Assembly (NCBI GenBank): GCA_963721175.1
Contig: CAVRIG010000023.1
Coordinates: forward strand, 186,001-250,000
DNA from: Aliishimia sp963721175
Lineage (GTDB): Bacteria > Pseudomonadota > Alphaproteobacteria > Rhodobacterales > Rhodobacteraceae
Length of the DNA: 64,000 nucleotides
Reading direction: 5' to 3'
The translations under genes were made by a program, and so were the position numbers. Shown piece after piece: positions 17,987-26,973 of this stretch; positions within the stretch are counted from its first letter, which is position 1; every line of letters starts with the position of its first letter. Below the pieces are notes generated by a model that worked only from the letters and a program-made list of their open reading frames with translations, was not told the origin of the DNA and did not search any database.

Positions 17987-19354
17987 TCAGGCGAGCATCG
18001 CGACCGGATTTTCGAGGTTTTCGACGATGGCCGCCAGGAGCTGGGCTCCCAATGCGCCGTCGATGACCCGGTGGTCGACCGACATCGTGACGGACATGAC
18101 CGTGGCCACGGTCGACCTCGCCATCCGGACCGACGACGGGCTTCTTGACCCCGGTGCCGACAGCGAGGATGCCGCCATGCGGCGGGTTGATGACCGCGTC
18201 GAAATTGTCGATGCCGAACATTCCGAGGTTGGAGACCGCAAAGCTGCCGCCCTGGTATTCGTGCGGGGCGAGCTTGCGGTCGCGGGCGCGGGCGGCGAGA
18301 TCCTTCATCTCGGCCGACAGGGCGGAGAGGGATTTCATTTCCGCGTCCTTCAGAACGGGGGTGAAGAGCCCACCCTCGATCGCGACGGCCACCGCCACGT
18401 CGGAAGGTTTGAGCTGCAGCACCCGGTCGCCGGCCCAGACCGCGTTGGCGGCGGGCACGGATTGCAGCGCCAGCGCGCAGGCCTTGATGATGAAGTCGTT
18501 GACGGAGAGCTTCACGCCCCGCTTCTCCAGCTTCTTGTTGAGATCGGCGCGGAAGGAGAGCAGGTCGTCGATCCGGATGTCGCGGCGGAGGTAGAAATGC
18601 GGGATCTGCTGCTTGGCCTCGGTGAGCCGGGCGGCGATGGTCTTGCGCATGCCGTCGAGCTTGATCTCCTCGATACTCCCGGTCCGCGTACATTTTCGCG
18701 ACGGCGTCGGCGGACGGCCCGGCGGCGGCGGGCGCTGGCGCGGGGGCTGCGGCAGCCGCCTCGGGTTTGGCGGCGGCTTCGGCCTTGGGCGGCGGCGGTG
18801 GCCTTCTCCACATCCGCCTTCACGATGCGGCCGTGGGGTCCGGAGCCCTTGATCTGCGCGAGGTCGAGCCCCTTCTGCGCGGCGATCCGGCGGGCGAGGG
18901 GGGAGGCGAAGATGCGCTTGCCGTCGCCGCCCTTGGGAGCGGCCGGGGCATGGGATGTGTCCTTGTCGCCTTCCGCCGGAGTCGCGTCCGTCCCTCCGCG
19001 ACCGTAGCCTTGCGCGGGTGCGGTCTGATCCGATGGCGTTGCCGGCGCGGCGTTGGAACTGGCGGGCTCCTTTTTCGGGGTTGTGTCGCTGGAAATGTCG
19101 TCGGCGCTCTCGCCTTCCTCCAGCAACACGGCGATGGGGGTGTTGACCTTGACGCCCTCGGTGCCGGCCTCCACCAGGATCTTGCCCATCGTGCCTTCGT
19201 CCACGGCCTCGAACTCCATCGTGGCCTTGTCGGTTTCGATCTCCGCCAGCAGATCGCCGGAAGAGACGCTGTCACCCTCCTTGACCAGCCATTTGGCGAG
19301 CGTCCCTTCCTCCATCGTGGGAGAGAGCGCGGGCATCAGGATTTCGGTTGGCAT
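17987..19354 (-). CDS. pdhC: Pyruvate dehydrogenase E2 (dihydrolipoyl acetyltransferase), frame interrupted three times
   Basis: The span encodes about 455 residues of the E2 core of the pyruvate dehydrogenase complex. The lipoyl domain has its lipoyl-lysine at Lys43 (ETDKATME). After an Ala/Pro linker comes the E3-binding domain (ASPLARRIAAQKGLDLAQIKGSGPHGRIVKADVE), then a second linker and the acetyltransferase domain ending in SVDHRVIDGALGAQLLAAIVENLENP, which contains the catalytic His-Asp motif. Three single-base gains break the frame, near 18798 (AAA-KAEAA), 18679 (REY-EEIKLDGMRKT) and 18116 (GEV-VATVMSV). Together they restore the original frame, which argues for sequence errors. It is the last gene of the pdh operon, 12 bases after pdhB. 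Confidence 0.9.
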
Positions 19355-19366
19355 GTCCCTCGCTCC

Positions 19367-20776
19367 TTATCTGTAGGTGACGTCGCGCACGGCCTTGATC
19401 ACCTCGTCGGTGGTGACCAGCGCGTGTTTTTCGAGATTGGCGGCATAGGGCATCGGCACGTCCTTGCCGGTGCAATTTATGACCGGGGCGTCGAGGTAAT
19501 CGAACGCCTGCTGCATCAGCACGGAGCTGATGTAGCTGCCGACGGAAGGCTGCGGCCAGCCTTCCTCCACCGTGACGCATCGGTTGGTTTTCTGCACCGA
19601 CTTGATGATCGCGCCGGTGTCCATCGGGCGAAGCGTGCGCAGGTCGATCACCTCGGCGCTGATCCCGTCCTCGGCCAGTTTCTCCGCGGCTTCGAGCGCG
19701 TACTGCATGCCGATGCCGAAGCTCACGATCGTCACGTCGTCACCCTCGCGCCAAGTGCGGGCCTTGCCGAAGGGAATGGTCAGATCGTCGATCTGCGGCA
19801 CGTCGGAGGCACGGCCATAGAGGATTTCGTTTTCGAGGAAGATCACCGGGTTCGGATCGCGGATCGCGGTCTTCATCAGACCTTTGTAGTCGGCCGCCGA
19901 ATAGGGCATGACCACGCGCAGGCCGGGGACCTGCATGTACCAGGCCGCGTAATCCTGGCTGTGCTGGGCGCCGACGCGGGCGGCCGCACCGTTGGGGCCG
20001 CGGAACACGATGGGGCAGCCCATCTGGCCGCCGGACATGTAGAGCGTCTTGGCCGCGGAGTTGATGATCTGGTCGATCGCCTGCATGGCGAAGTTGAAGG
20101 TCATGAACTCCACGATGGGCCGCAAGCCCCCGAACGCCGCACCGACACCGATGCCGGCGAACCCGTGTTCGGTGATCGGCGTGTCGATCACGCGCTTGGG
20201 CCCGAATTCGTCCAGCAGCCCTTGCGTGACCTTGTAGGCACCCTGGTATTCGGCGACTTCCTCGCCCATGACGAAGACGCCGCCATCCCGGCGCATTTCT
20301 TCGGCCATGGCGTCGCGCAGGACCTCGCGCACGGTCTGCGATTTCATCTCCGCATCCGCGGGCCAGTCGGGGCTCGAATCCGTCTCGGGACTCTGTGGCG
20401 CGGCCTCGGGGGAGGCTGCGGCCGGCTCACCGCTGTCGGCTGTCTCATCCGCCTCGTCATCGGAACCGTTCTCCGAGGCGCTGCTCTGCTTGGAGCCGCC
20501 GCCGGACTTGCCGGCATCCTCAGGCACATCCTCGCCTTCCTCGACAAGCACGGCGATGGGGGTGTTGACCTTGACGCCTTCGGTGCCGTCCGCGATCAGG
20601 ATCTTGCCGATGATCCCTTCGTCGACAGCCTCGAATTCCATCGTGGCCTTGTCGGTTTCGATCTCGGCCATGATGTCGCCGGAGGACACGGTGTCGCCCT
20701 CCTTCACCAGCCACTTGGCGAGCGTGCCTTCCTCCATGGTCGGCGACAGGGCCGGCATCAGAATCTCGATTGCCAT
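19367..20776 (-). CDS. pdhB: Pyruvate dehydrogenase E1 beta subunit with N-terminal lipoyl domain
   Basis: This 469-residue protein is a fusion typical of alphaproteobacteria. An N-terminal lipoyl domain (Lys43 in ETDKATME) and a long acidic Ser/Ala/Glu linker (about 80-145) precede the E1-beta transketolase domains (about 146-469). Recognisable pieces are MGEEVAEYQGAYKVTQGLLDEFG, the FRGPNGAAARVGAQHSQD potassium/TPP region and EVIDLRTLRPMD. With PdhA it decarboxylates pyruvate and loads E2. It follows the VOC gene by 3 bases. The lipoyl region is nearly identical to that of pdhC over its first 45 residues. Confidence 0.97.
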   Translation of the reverse strand: MAIEILMPALSPTMEEGTLAKWLVKEGDTVSSGDIMAEIETDKATMEFEAVDEGIIGKILIADGTEGVKVNTPIAVLVEEGEDVPEDAGKSGGGSKQSSASENGSDDEADETADSGEPAAASPEAAPQSPETDSSPDWPADAEMKSQTVREVLRDAMAEEMRRDGGVFVMGEEVAEYQGAYKVTQGLLDEFGPKRVIDTPITEHGFAGIGVGAAFGGLRPIVEFMTFNFAMQAIDQIINSAAKTLYMSGGQMGCPIVFRGPNGAAARVGAQHSQDYAAWYMQVPGLRVVMPYSAADYKGLMKTAIRDPNPVIFLENEILYGRASDVPQIDDLTIPFGKARTWREGDDVTIVSFGIGMQYALEAAEKLAEDGISAEVIDLRTLRPMDTGAIIKSVQKTNRCVTVEEGWPQPSVGSYISSVLMQQAFDYLDAPVINCTGKDVPMPYAANLEKHALVTTDEVIKAVRDVTYR

Positions 20777-20779
20777 GGT

Positions 20780-21169
20780 TCAAGCGTCCCCTTGCGGTGT
20801 GATCATTCCCACGACGTTGCCGTGGCCGTCCTCGACATAGGCGCAGCGGCCGATGCCCGGATAATCCTGCGGCGGCAACGCCTCGCCCCCGCCGTTCTTC
20901 AGTGCCCAGTCATAGCGGGCGTCGCAATCCGCGACCTCGAATGTCATGGTGCCGCCGCGGATCGGGCTGCCGGGTTCGGGGGCCGCACCCATCCGGAGCA
21001 TCAGACCCGCGGTCAGATCCTTGCCCTCACCGATATCGGGGCCGTCGATCAGGTGATAACCCACCTCTTCCGCGCCTTCCATCGGCGTGAAAGACCACCC
21101 GAAGAGGCCCGCATAGAAGGCCTTGGCGCCCTCCACGTCGGCAGCGTGAATTTCGAAATGCGGCATCAT
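20780..21169 (-). CDS. Glyoxalase/VOC-fold protein inside the pdh operon
   Basis: This 129-residue vicinal-oxygen-chelate protein has the paired beta-alpha-beta-beta-beta modules: MPHFEIHAADVEGAKAFYAGLFGW at the start and TMTFEVADCDARYDWALKNGG...YVEDGHGNVVGM in the second half. Possible metal ligands are His4, Glu78 and Glu117, to judge from their places at the ends of the first and later strands. It is wedged between pdhA and pdhB with a 4-base overlap upstream and a 3-base gap downstream, so it is co-translated with both E1 subunits. Its substrate is unknown. A role linked to pyruvate or methylglyoxal metabolism is only a guess. Confidence 0.85.
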   Translation of the reverse strand: MMPHFEIHAADVEGAKAFYAGLFGWSFTPMEGAEEVGYHLIDGPDIGEGKDLTAGLMLRMGAAPEPGSPIRGGTMTFEVADCDARYDWALKNGGGEALPPQDYPGIGRCAYVEDGHGNVVGMITPQGDA

Positions 21170-22191
21170 ACGGCCTCGCCCTGCGGGATCTCGGAGGCGT
21201 AGATGTCGGTCCAGAGTTCCTTCAGATCGGGCTCCGGGCTGTCCTTCGCGAACTCGGCGGAGGCATTGACGATCTCCTTGATCTCCTTGTCGATCGCCTT
21301 CAGGTCGTCCTCGCTGGCATGCTTGCCTGTCAGCAGCATCTGGCGCACGCCCTCGATCGGGTCGCGTTCCTCGCGCATCTTCTGGACTTCTTCGCGGGTG
21401 CGGTATTTCGCCGGGTCGGACATCGAATGGCCGCGGTAGCGATAGGTCTTGATCTCCAGGATGTAGGGTCCCTTGTCGGCGCGGCAGTGTGCGACCGCCT
21501 TTTCGCCCGCCTCCTTGACCTTGAGCACGTCCATTCCGTCCACGATCTCGCCCGGGATGCCGAAGGGCGCGCCGCGGGTGTGGATGTCGTCGGTGGAGGT
21601 GGAGCGCTTCTGCGAGGTGCCCATGGCGTACTGGTTGTTCTCGATCACGAAGACGACCGGCAGCTTCCAGAGCGACGCCATGTTGAAGCTTTCGTAGACC
21701 TGGCCCTGGTTCGCCGCGCCGTCGCCGAAATAGGTGAAGGTGACGCGCTTGTTCTCCAGATACTTGTCGGCGAAGGCGAGCCCCGCGCCCAGCGGCACCT
21801 GTGCCGCGACGATGCCGTGGCCGCCATAGAAATGCTTCTCGCGGCTGAACATGTGCATGGAACCGCCCTTGCCCTTGGAGTAGCCGCCCTCGCGCCCGGT
21901 GAGTTCGGCCATCACGCCGTTGGGATCCATTCCGCAGGCCAGCATGTGTCCGTGGTCGCGGTAGGAGGTGACACGCTTGTCGCCTTCCTCGGCTGCGGCT
22001 TCGAGCCCGACGACCACGGCCTCCTGACCGATATAGAGGTGGCAGAACCCGCCGATCAGGCCCATCCCGTAGAGCTGTCCGGCCTTCTCCTCGAACCGGC
22101 GGATCAGCAGCATGTCACGGTAATAGGCCTTGAGTTCCTCTGCCGACACGTTGGATGTCTCGGCCTTCTTGGTCGTCCTGCGGGCAGCCAT
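21166..22191 (-). CDS. pdhA: Pyruvate dehydrogenase E1 alpha subunit
   Basis: This 341-residue TPP-dependent E1-alpha begins with a basic MAARRTTKKAE tail. The TPP-binding motif runs GDGAANQGQVYESFNMASLWKLPVVFVIENN, and the regulatory loop region is YRGHSMSDPAKYRT. Other fixed points are FCHLYIGQEAV near 49-59 and GKGGSMHMF. It is first in the operon pdhA-VOC-pdhB-pdhC. A strong GGGAGGAGG ribosome site lies before ATG 22191, and a 20-base palindrome lies a further ~20 bases upstream. The frame is intact. Confidence 0.97.
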   Translation of the reverse strand: MAARRTTKKAETSNVSAEELKAYYRDMLLIRRFEEKAGQLYGMGLIGGFCHLYIGQEAVVVGLEAAAEEGDKRVTSYRDHGHMLACGMDPNGVMAELTGREGGYSKGKGGSMHMFSREKHFYGGHGIVAAQVPLGAGLAFADKYLENKRVTFTYFGDGAANQGQVYESFNMASLWKLPVVFVIENNQYAMGTSQKRSTSTDDIHTRGAPFGIPGEIVDGMDVLKVKEAGEKAVAHCRADKGPYILEIKTYRYRGHSMSDPAKYRTREEVQKMREERDPIEGVRQMLLTGKHASEDDLKAIDKEIKEIVNASAEFAKDSPEPDLKELWTDIYASEIPQGEAV

Positions 22192-22207
22192 GGATCCTCC
22201 TCCCGGG

Positions 22208-22245
22208 CGGATAGTTTAGTGCTAAACTATGGCCTAACCTATCCG
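22208..22245 (-). promoter_or_regulatory. Palindromic operator in front of pdhA
   Basis: Bases 22211-22230 form a 9-bp perfect inverted repeat with a 2-base centre (ATAGTTTAG-TG-CTAAACTAT). A second, wider pair, CGGATA (22208-22213) and TATCCG (22240-22245), brackets it. The element starts 19 bases upstream of the pdhA start, just outside the ribosome site, so a bound regulator would block or modulate transcription of the whole pdh operon. I do not recognise the cognate factor. Confidence 0.65.
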
Positions 22246-22309
22246 AATGCGGAATGCGAGGGTATAGTACCCGCAAACGGCGGGCCGGTGCTGACCCGCA
22301 AAGTCTTGC

Positions 22310-22621
22310 TCAGCGGATGACGATTTCGTCGGGTCTGAGAAGTCCGAGCACGGAGCGGGCCTGCTCGTCCAGAAGGTCGATATCGAGGTAATCGTCGGAG
22401 AGCCGCCGTGTCAGGTTCTCCATCCGCGCCACGTCCGCGGTGACCTGCTCCAGCTGGCTGCGCAGATCGCGCGCCTCCGCCCGGATCTCGGCGCGACGGA
22501 AAAGACCATAATCGCCCTGCACCGCGGCAAAGGTGAAATAGAGGTTGAGCGCGAACGCCACCGTGAAGAACACCAGCGGACCGAGGGTCGGTCGTCCGTT
22601 GCGAAAGAACCTGAGGATCAT
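22310..22621 (-). CDS. ftsB: Cell division protein FtsB / septum formation initiator (DivIC family)
   Basis: This 103-residue bitopic protein has a short basic cytosolic tail, one transmembrane helix (PLVFFTVAFALNLYFTFAAV, about 15-34), and a coiled coil (AEIRAEARDLRSQLEQVTADVARMENLTRRL, about 45-75) ending in DEQARSVLGLLRPDEIVI. This is the usual FtsB/DivIC layout. It joins FtsL and FtsQ in the divisome. It lies upstream of the pdh operon in the same direction but is separated from it by the operator region, so it is probably transcribed separately. Confidence 0.9.
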   Translation of the reverse strand: MILRFFRNGRPTLGPLVFFTVAFALNLYFTFAAVQGDYGLFRRAEIRAEARDLRSQLEQVTADVARMENLTRRLSDDYLDIDLLDEQARSVLGLLRPDEIVIR

Positions 22622-22718
22622 CCGGTCTGCTCTGCCAATTCTGCGCCTCTTGTCGGGCTGCCTCGATCAGTATGTCACAAGCGATTCGCCATGTGAATCC
22701 CTTGATTTCGATGCGTTA

Positions 22719-23495
22719 TCAGCCCTTGGCCAGGAAAACCCCCGCGATGCGCGAGGTGACGCTGCGGGGAAAGAATCGGGGCAGCACGGCGGAGATCTTG
22801 TTCTTCATGCCCGGCACCACGATCCGCTTGCCGATCCGCGCCTCGAGCCAGCCTTCCTCGGCCACGTCGAACGCCTTCATCGGCGCGCCGAACTTCAGGA
22901 GCCGTACGCCGCCCATGTCGGCCTCGTTGAAGAAATTGGTTGCCGTCGCCCCGGGGCAGAGCGCCGTGACGGTGACGCCGGTCCCGGACAGCTCCGTCGC
23001 CACGGCATCCGACAGCGACAGCACGAAGGCCTTCGTCGCGTGGTAGACGGCCATGTTGGGTCCGGGCATGAAGCCGGCCGTGGAGGCGACGTTGAGGATC
23101 CGCCCGCTGCCTCGCTCCTTCATGTGCGGCACGGCCAGTTTCATGAGACGTGTCAGCGCCGTCATGTTGACCTGCATGGAGGTCAGCTCGCGCTCCCACC
23201 CGTCCGGATCGGCGAAGGCCCCGTTGTAGCCCAGCCCGGCATTGTTGACGAGCACGTCGACATGCCGCCCGTCCACCGCCTCCGACCAGAGCCGGTCGAC
23301 GTCGGCCGGATCGTTGAGGTCGGCGGCGATCACAATGACGTCCAGACCGTCCTCGCGAAGGTCTTCGGCCAGCGCGTTCAGCTTGTGCTGGGATCGCGCG
23401 GTTAGGATCATGTTGCGCCCGTCCTTCGCGGCCAGGCGGGCGAACTCAACGCCAAGCCCCTCGGATGCGCCGGTGATCAGAGTGTATGCCGCCAT
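22719..23495 (-). CDS. Short-chain dehydrogenase/reductase
   Basis: This 258-residue SDR has the nucleotide-binding TGASEGLG (8-15), NNAG (84-87), and a catalytic triad Ser138, Tyr151, Lys155 (NVASTAGF...YHATK). The substrate is unknown. The C-terminal part (RIGKRIVVPGMKNKISAVLPRFFPRS) resembles the DltE/YqjQ-type SDRs that may act on lipophilic substrates. It follows pgk in the same direction after 78 bases and could share its transcript. Confidence 0.9.
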   Translation of the reverse strand: MAAYTLITGASEGLGVEFARLAAKDGRNMILTARSQHKLNALAEDLREDGLDVIVIAADLNDPADVDRLWSEAVDGRHVDVLVNNAGLGYNGAFADPDGWERELTSMQVNMTALTRLMKLAVPHMKERGSGRILNVASTAGFMPGPNMAVYHATKAFVLSLSDAVATELSGTGVTVTALCPGATATNFFNEADMGGVRLLKFGAPMKAFDVAEEGWLEARIGKRIVVPGMKNKISAVLPRFFPRSVTSRIAGVFLAKG

Positions 23496-23573
23496 GCCCG
23501 GATCCTCTTTCGTCGGTTGAGCCTGGCCATATTGACCAGAACCACCCTTCAGGGAAAGGGGGCGGTATCCGGA

Positions 23574-24752
23574 TTATTGCGAAAGTGCGGCGACGCCGGG
23601 CAGGGTCTTGCCTTCCATCCACTCGAGGAACGCGCCACCCGCGGTCGAGATGTAAGTGAAGTCACCTGCCACGCCGGCCTTGTTGAGCGCGGCCACGGTA
23701 TCGCCGCCGCCGGCGACGGAGATGAGCTTGCCGGATCTCGTCAATGCAGCGGCGGCCTGGGCCGCGGCGGTGGTGGCGGCATCGAAGGGAGCAATCTCGA
23801 ATGCGCCGAGGGGGCCGTTCCAGATCAGCGTCTTGGCATCGGCGAAGGCCGCCGAGATTTCCGCCACGCTGTTGGGCCCGGTATCGAGGATCATCGCATC
23901 CGAAGGGCAGGCATCGGCGGCCACGATGTCGCTGTCGGCGCCCGCCTTGAACTCGCGCGCGATGATCACGTCGCCGGGGAGGAGGATGCGGCAGCCGGTT
24001 TTCTTGGCTTTCTCCATGATCTCCTGCGCGGTCCCGGTCATGTCGTGCTCGGCGAGCGATTTGCCGACGTCGATGCCCTGTGCGGCGAGGAAAGTATTCG
24101 CCATGCCGCCGCCGATCACCAGCGTATCGACTCGCTCCACAAGGTTGCTCAAAAGTTCAAGCTTGGTGGAGACCTTGGCGCCGCCCACGATCGCCACGAC
24201 GGGGCGCGTGGGGTTCGAGAGCGCGGCCTCGAGCGCCTCGAGTTCGGCCTGCATGGAGCGGCCGACGCAGGCGGGCAGGAGGTGCGCCACGCCCGTCGTG
24301 GAGGCATGGGCGCGGTGCGCGGCGGAAAACGCATCGTTGCAGTAGACATCGCCCAGCGTGGCGAGGAAATGCGCCATTTGCGGGTCGTTGGCCTCTTCCA
24401 TCGGGGTGAAGCGCGTGTTCTCCACCAGGATCACGGCATCGCCGGGCTGTTCGTCGATCCAGTCGCGCGACGGGCGTTCGACGAAAGTGACCGGACACCC
24501 GAACGCCTCCTCCAGCGCCGGGACCAGCTGTTTCAGCGACATCTCCGCCACCGGCTTGCCCTTGGGCCGACCGAAATGCGCCAGAAGCACCGGGGAGCCG
24601 CCCGCGGCGCGGATATCGCGGATCGTGGGCTTGATGCGCTCGATGCGGGTCGCGTCGGTCACGCGACCATCTTCCAGAGGCACGTTGATGTCGACGCGGG
24701 TCAGCACCCGTTTGCCGTCCAGATCCATGTCATCCAGCGTTTTCCAGCCCAT
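23574..24752 (-). CDS. pgk: Phosphoglycerate kinase
   Basis: This 392-residue glycolytic enzyme interconverts 1,3-bisphosphoglycerate and 3-phosphoglycerate with ADP/ATP. Family motifs are VLTRVDINVPL (16-26), AHFGRPKGK, ILVENTRF, the ATP-site GGAKVSTKLELL, IWNGPLGAFE and the C-terminal GGGDTVAAL. Length is standard and the frame is intact. It starts at ATG 24752 and is divergent from the cyclophilin pair, with a 128-base shared upstream region. Confidence 0.97.
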   Translation of the reverse strand: MGWKTLDDMDLDGKRVLTRVDINVPLEDGRVTDATRIERIKPTIRDIRAAGGSPVLLAHFGRPKGKPVAEMSLKQLVPALEEAFGCPVTFVERPSRDWIDEQPGDAVILVENTRFTPMEEANDPQMAHFLATLGDVYCNDAFSAAHRAHASTTGVAHLLPACVGRSMQAELEALEAALSNPTRPVVAIVGGAKVSTKLELLSNLVERVDTLVIGGGMANTFLAAQGIDVGKSLAEHDMTGTAQEIMEKAKKTGCRILLPGDVIIAREFKAGADSDIVAADACPSDAMILDTGPNSVAEISAAFADAKTLIWNGPLGAFEIAPFDAATTAAAQAAAALTRSGKLISVAGGGDTVAALNKAGVAGDFTYISTAGGAFLEWMEGKTLPGVAALSQ

Positions 24753-24880
24753 GCCCGATCCCCCTGCGCATCCGTCGGCGTTCTTTCACCCGAACGCCGC
24801 CCGCGGTCAATGCCTCCCTTGGCATTCGCGGCGACCCGGCATAGGAGAGAGGGCAAATGTCGTGACAAGGAGTGCGCCAT

Positions 24881-25387
24881 ATGGCCGAAATCAAGGACCC
24901 GGAAAACACCATACTGGTGGAACTGAACGCGGGGCAGGTGGTGATCGAACTGCTGCCCGACGTGGCCCCGAAACACGTGGAACGGATGAAGGAACTGGTG
25001 CGCGAAGGCGCTTATGACAATGTCTGTTTCCACCGTGTGATCGACGGGTTCATGGCGCAGACGGGTGACGTCGCCAACGGCAACATGGAGAATGGGTTCA
25101 ACATCCGCATGGCGGGCACCGGCAGCTCCGAGAAGCCCGACCTGCCCGCGGAATTCTCCAAGCTGCCGCACGACCGCGGAACGCTGGGGGCGGCGCGGTC
25201 GTCGAGCCCCGACAGCGCCAATTCGCAGTTCTTCATCAACTTTTCCGACAACCATTTCCTCAACGGGCAGTACACGGTCTATGGCCGGGTGGTGCAGGGG
25301 ATGGAGCATGTGGACGCGATCACGCGCGGCGAGCCGCCGGCCGATCCCGACCGCATGATCTCCGTGAAGGTGGCCGCCGATGCGTAA
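24881..25387 (+). CDS. Peptidyl-prolyl cis-trans isomerase, cyclophilin type, cytosolic
   Basis: This 168-residue cyclophilin has no signal peptide. Its core includes YDNVCFHRVIDGFMAQTGD (catalytic Arg in FHRV), ANSQFFIN and LNGQYTVYGRVVQGM. I chose ATG 24881 (MAEIKD) because AAGGAG lies seven bases before it; the in-frame ATG at 24872 lies inside that ribosome site. It overlaps the exported cyclophilin gene by 8 bases, which suggests a duplication that gave one cytosolic and one exported copy. Confidence 0.93.
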   Translation: MAEIKDPENTILVELNAGQVVIELLPDVAPKHVERMKELVREGAYDNVCFHRVIDGFMAQTGDVANGNMENGFNIRMAGTGSSEKPDLPAEFSKLPHDRGTLGAARSSSPDSANSQFFINFSDNHFLNGQYTVYGRVVQGMEHVDAITRGEPPADPDRMISVKVAADA

Positions 25388-25925
25388 TGTTCTTGCAGCA
25401 CTTCTCCTGATGGGAACCCCCGCGTTCGCCACGGGTCTCGAGATCGCTGTCGAGGGCGAGGGCGCAAATGGCGTGATCCAGATCGACCTGCTGGAGGACG
25501 TGGCACCGAACCACGTCGAACGGATCACGGCGCTGGCCGAACAGGGCGCCTATGACGGCGTGGCATTTCACCGGGTGATCGAGGGTTTCATGGCGCAGAC
25601 CGGCGACGTCGCCTGCGGCGTGTCCGGGGCGGCCTGTCCATCGGGAACCGGCGGATCCGATCTGCCGGACCTCGAGGAGGAGTTCTCCGACGTTCCCTTC
25701 GAACGCGGGATTGTCGGCATGGCCAGGGCCCAGGATCCCAATTCGGCCAACTCGCAGTTCTTCATCATGTTCGACGAGGCGGATTTCCTCAACGGCCAGT
25801 ACACCGTCGTTGGACGGGTCACCGAGGGCATGGATGTTGTCGACGCGATCAAGCGCGGTGAGGGGCAATCGGGAACTGTCGCGGGCCAGCCGGACGTGAT
25901 GACGTCGGTCTCCGTGACGAACTGA
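25380..25925 (+). CDS. Peptidyl-prolyl cis-trans isomerase, cyclophilin type, exported
   Basis: This 181-residue cyclophilin has an N-terminal signal peptide (MRNVLAALLLMGTPAFA, cleavage probably after Ala17). The core has YDGVAFHRVIEGFMAQTGD and ANSQFFIMFDEADFLNGQYTVVGRV, so the catalytic arginine is present. Two cysteines in VACGVSGAACPS could form a disulfide, which suits a periplasmic location. It overlaps the preceding cytosolic paralogue by 8 bases and is translated with it. Confidence 0.93.
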   Translation: MRNVLAALLLMGTPAFATGLEIAVEGEGANGVIQIDLLEDVAPNHVERITALAEQGAYDGVAFHRVIEGFMAQTGDVACGVSGAACPSGTGGSDLPDLEEEFSDVPFERGIVGMARAQDPNSANSQFFIMFDEADFLNGQYTVVGRVTEGMDVVDAIKRGEGQSGTVAGQPDVMTSVSVTN

Positions 25926-25973
25926 TCCTTGGGAAGATGGCTCCGGTCCGGACCCGGACCGGTGCCGAACTCG

Positions 25974-26893
25974 TCAACTTGCGCAGTGGCGCGTTCTGGT
26001 TCCGAGGGCCAGAATCGCCGATAGAAGAGCTAGGCCTCCCGCAAGGTAGGCAAGCCCTGAGAATGCCGCCGTCATTGCCGTGCCGTGCCCGGCAGTGTCG
26101 CTTTTCAGGCCGAAGCTGACCTCTCCCCGGCGCGGGCCAGAGCAGCGCGACGACACTGCCCGCAGCGGCTGCGGAAATCAGCCCGGCCATCCGGGTCACG
26201 GCGTTGTTGATGCCGGTAGCCGCGCCGGACCTGGCCTCTCCCACGGAGAACATCACGGCCGTCGAGAGTGGCGCCACGACGAATGCCATGCCGAGCCCCA
26301 CGAGGCACATCGCCGGGATGATGTGCCCCAGAAGTTCTGCAGCGGCGCCAGCAGCGGCATATACGGTGGCAACCGTGATGCTTCGACCGCGAGGAGTGGC
26401 GCCGGGCCGACCCGGTCCGCAAGCCGCACTGTCCGTGACGACAGAACCGAGATGAAGACGGCCATCGGGGCGAAGGTCGCAGGCGCCGCGAGTTCGGACA
26501 CGCCCCATCCGGCGATGAATCTCATCGGCATGAAGAAGAACATTATCGACAACGCCGAATAAATCGCGGCATCGAGCCGATGGACGCCGCGCGCAAGGAT
26601 CAGGAAGAGCGGTGTGGGCGCGATCGCGCAGAAGTCCGAGGCCACGACGAAGAGGACGATGCCGATGCCAAGCACGCGGGCGAGCCCGAACTTGTCGCCG
26701 GCGGCACCGCCTCCAGGATCAGCGCCGGCAGCGTCAGCATGTAGGCGTTGTGGATCCACTGCGCCTCGGCCAGTCCGGCGCCAAGTTGGTCGCGCATGGC
26801 GGGCCGCGCGATCGCGACAACCGTGCCGTCGATGTACCCGAGCGCGGAGGCGAGAATGGCGATGACAAGGACGAAGCGGGGATTTGCGGGGGC
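25974..26893 (-). pseudogene. DHA2-type MFS transporter, decayed with internal deletion
   Basis: Fragments of a drug:H+ antiporter-2 transporter lie in several frames. Reading downward from 26893 the pieces are the first helix (VIAILASALGYIDGTVVAIARPAMRDQLG, then AEAQWIHNAYMLTL), helices 2-3 (GDKFGLARVLGIGIVLFVVAS...LFLILARG) and then an abrupt jump to a late-transporter segment (FIAGWGVSELAAPATFAPMAVF, GRLADRVGP-like). The end runs LVGLGMAFVVAPLS...GAATGINNAVTRMAGL and SGLAYLAGGLALLSAILALG. About 130 residues of the usual middle are missing near 26565, and no start codon or single frame remains. The missing segment makes real decay more likely than sequencing error here. Confidence 0.75.
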
Positions 26894-26973
26894 TCAGAAA
26901 TCCGTCTGAAACAATGGCGCCGCGGGGTCGGCCCGCGGCGTGTCTTCAACCGGATGAGGAAGCGGTGACGCCG

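Noticed and set aside
18767..21202. 811-residue plus-strand frame across the pdh operon
   Set aside because: Antisense shadow of pdhC, the VOC gene and pdhB; His/Gly/Arg-rich with no fold signature.
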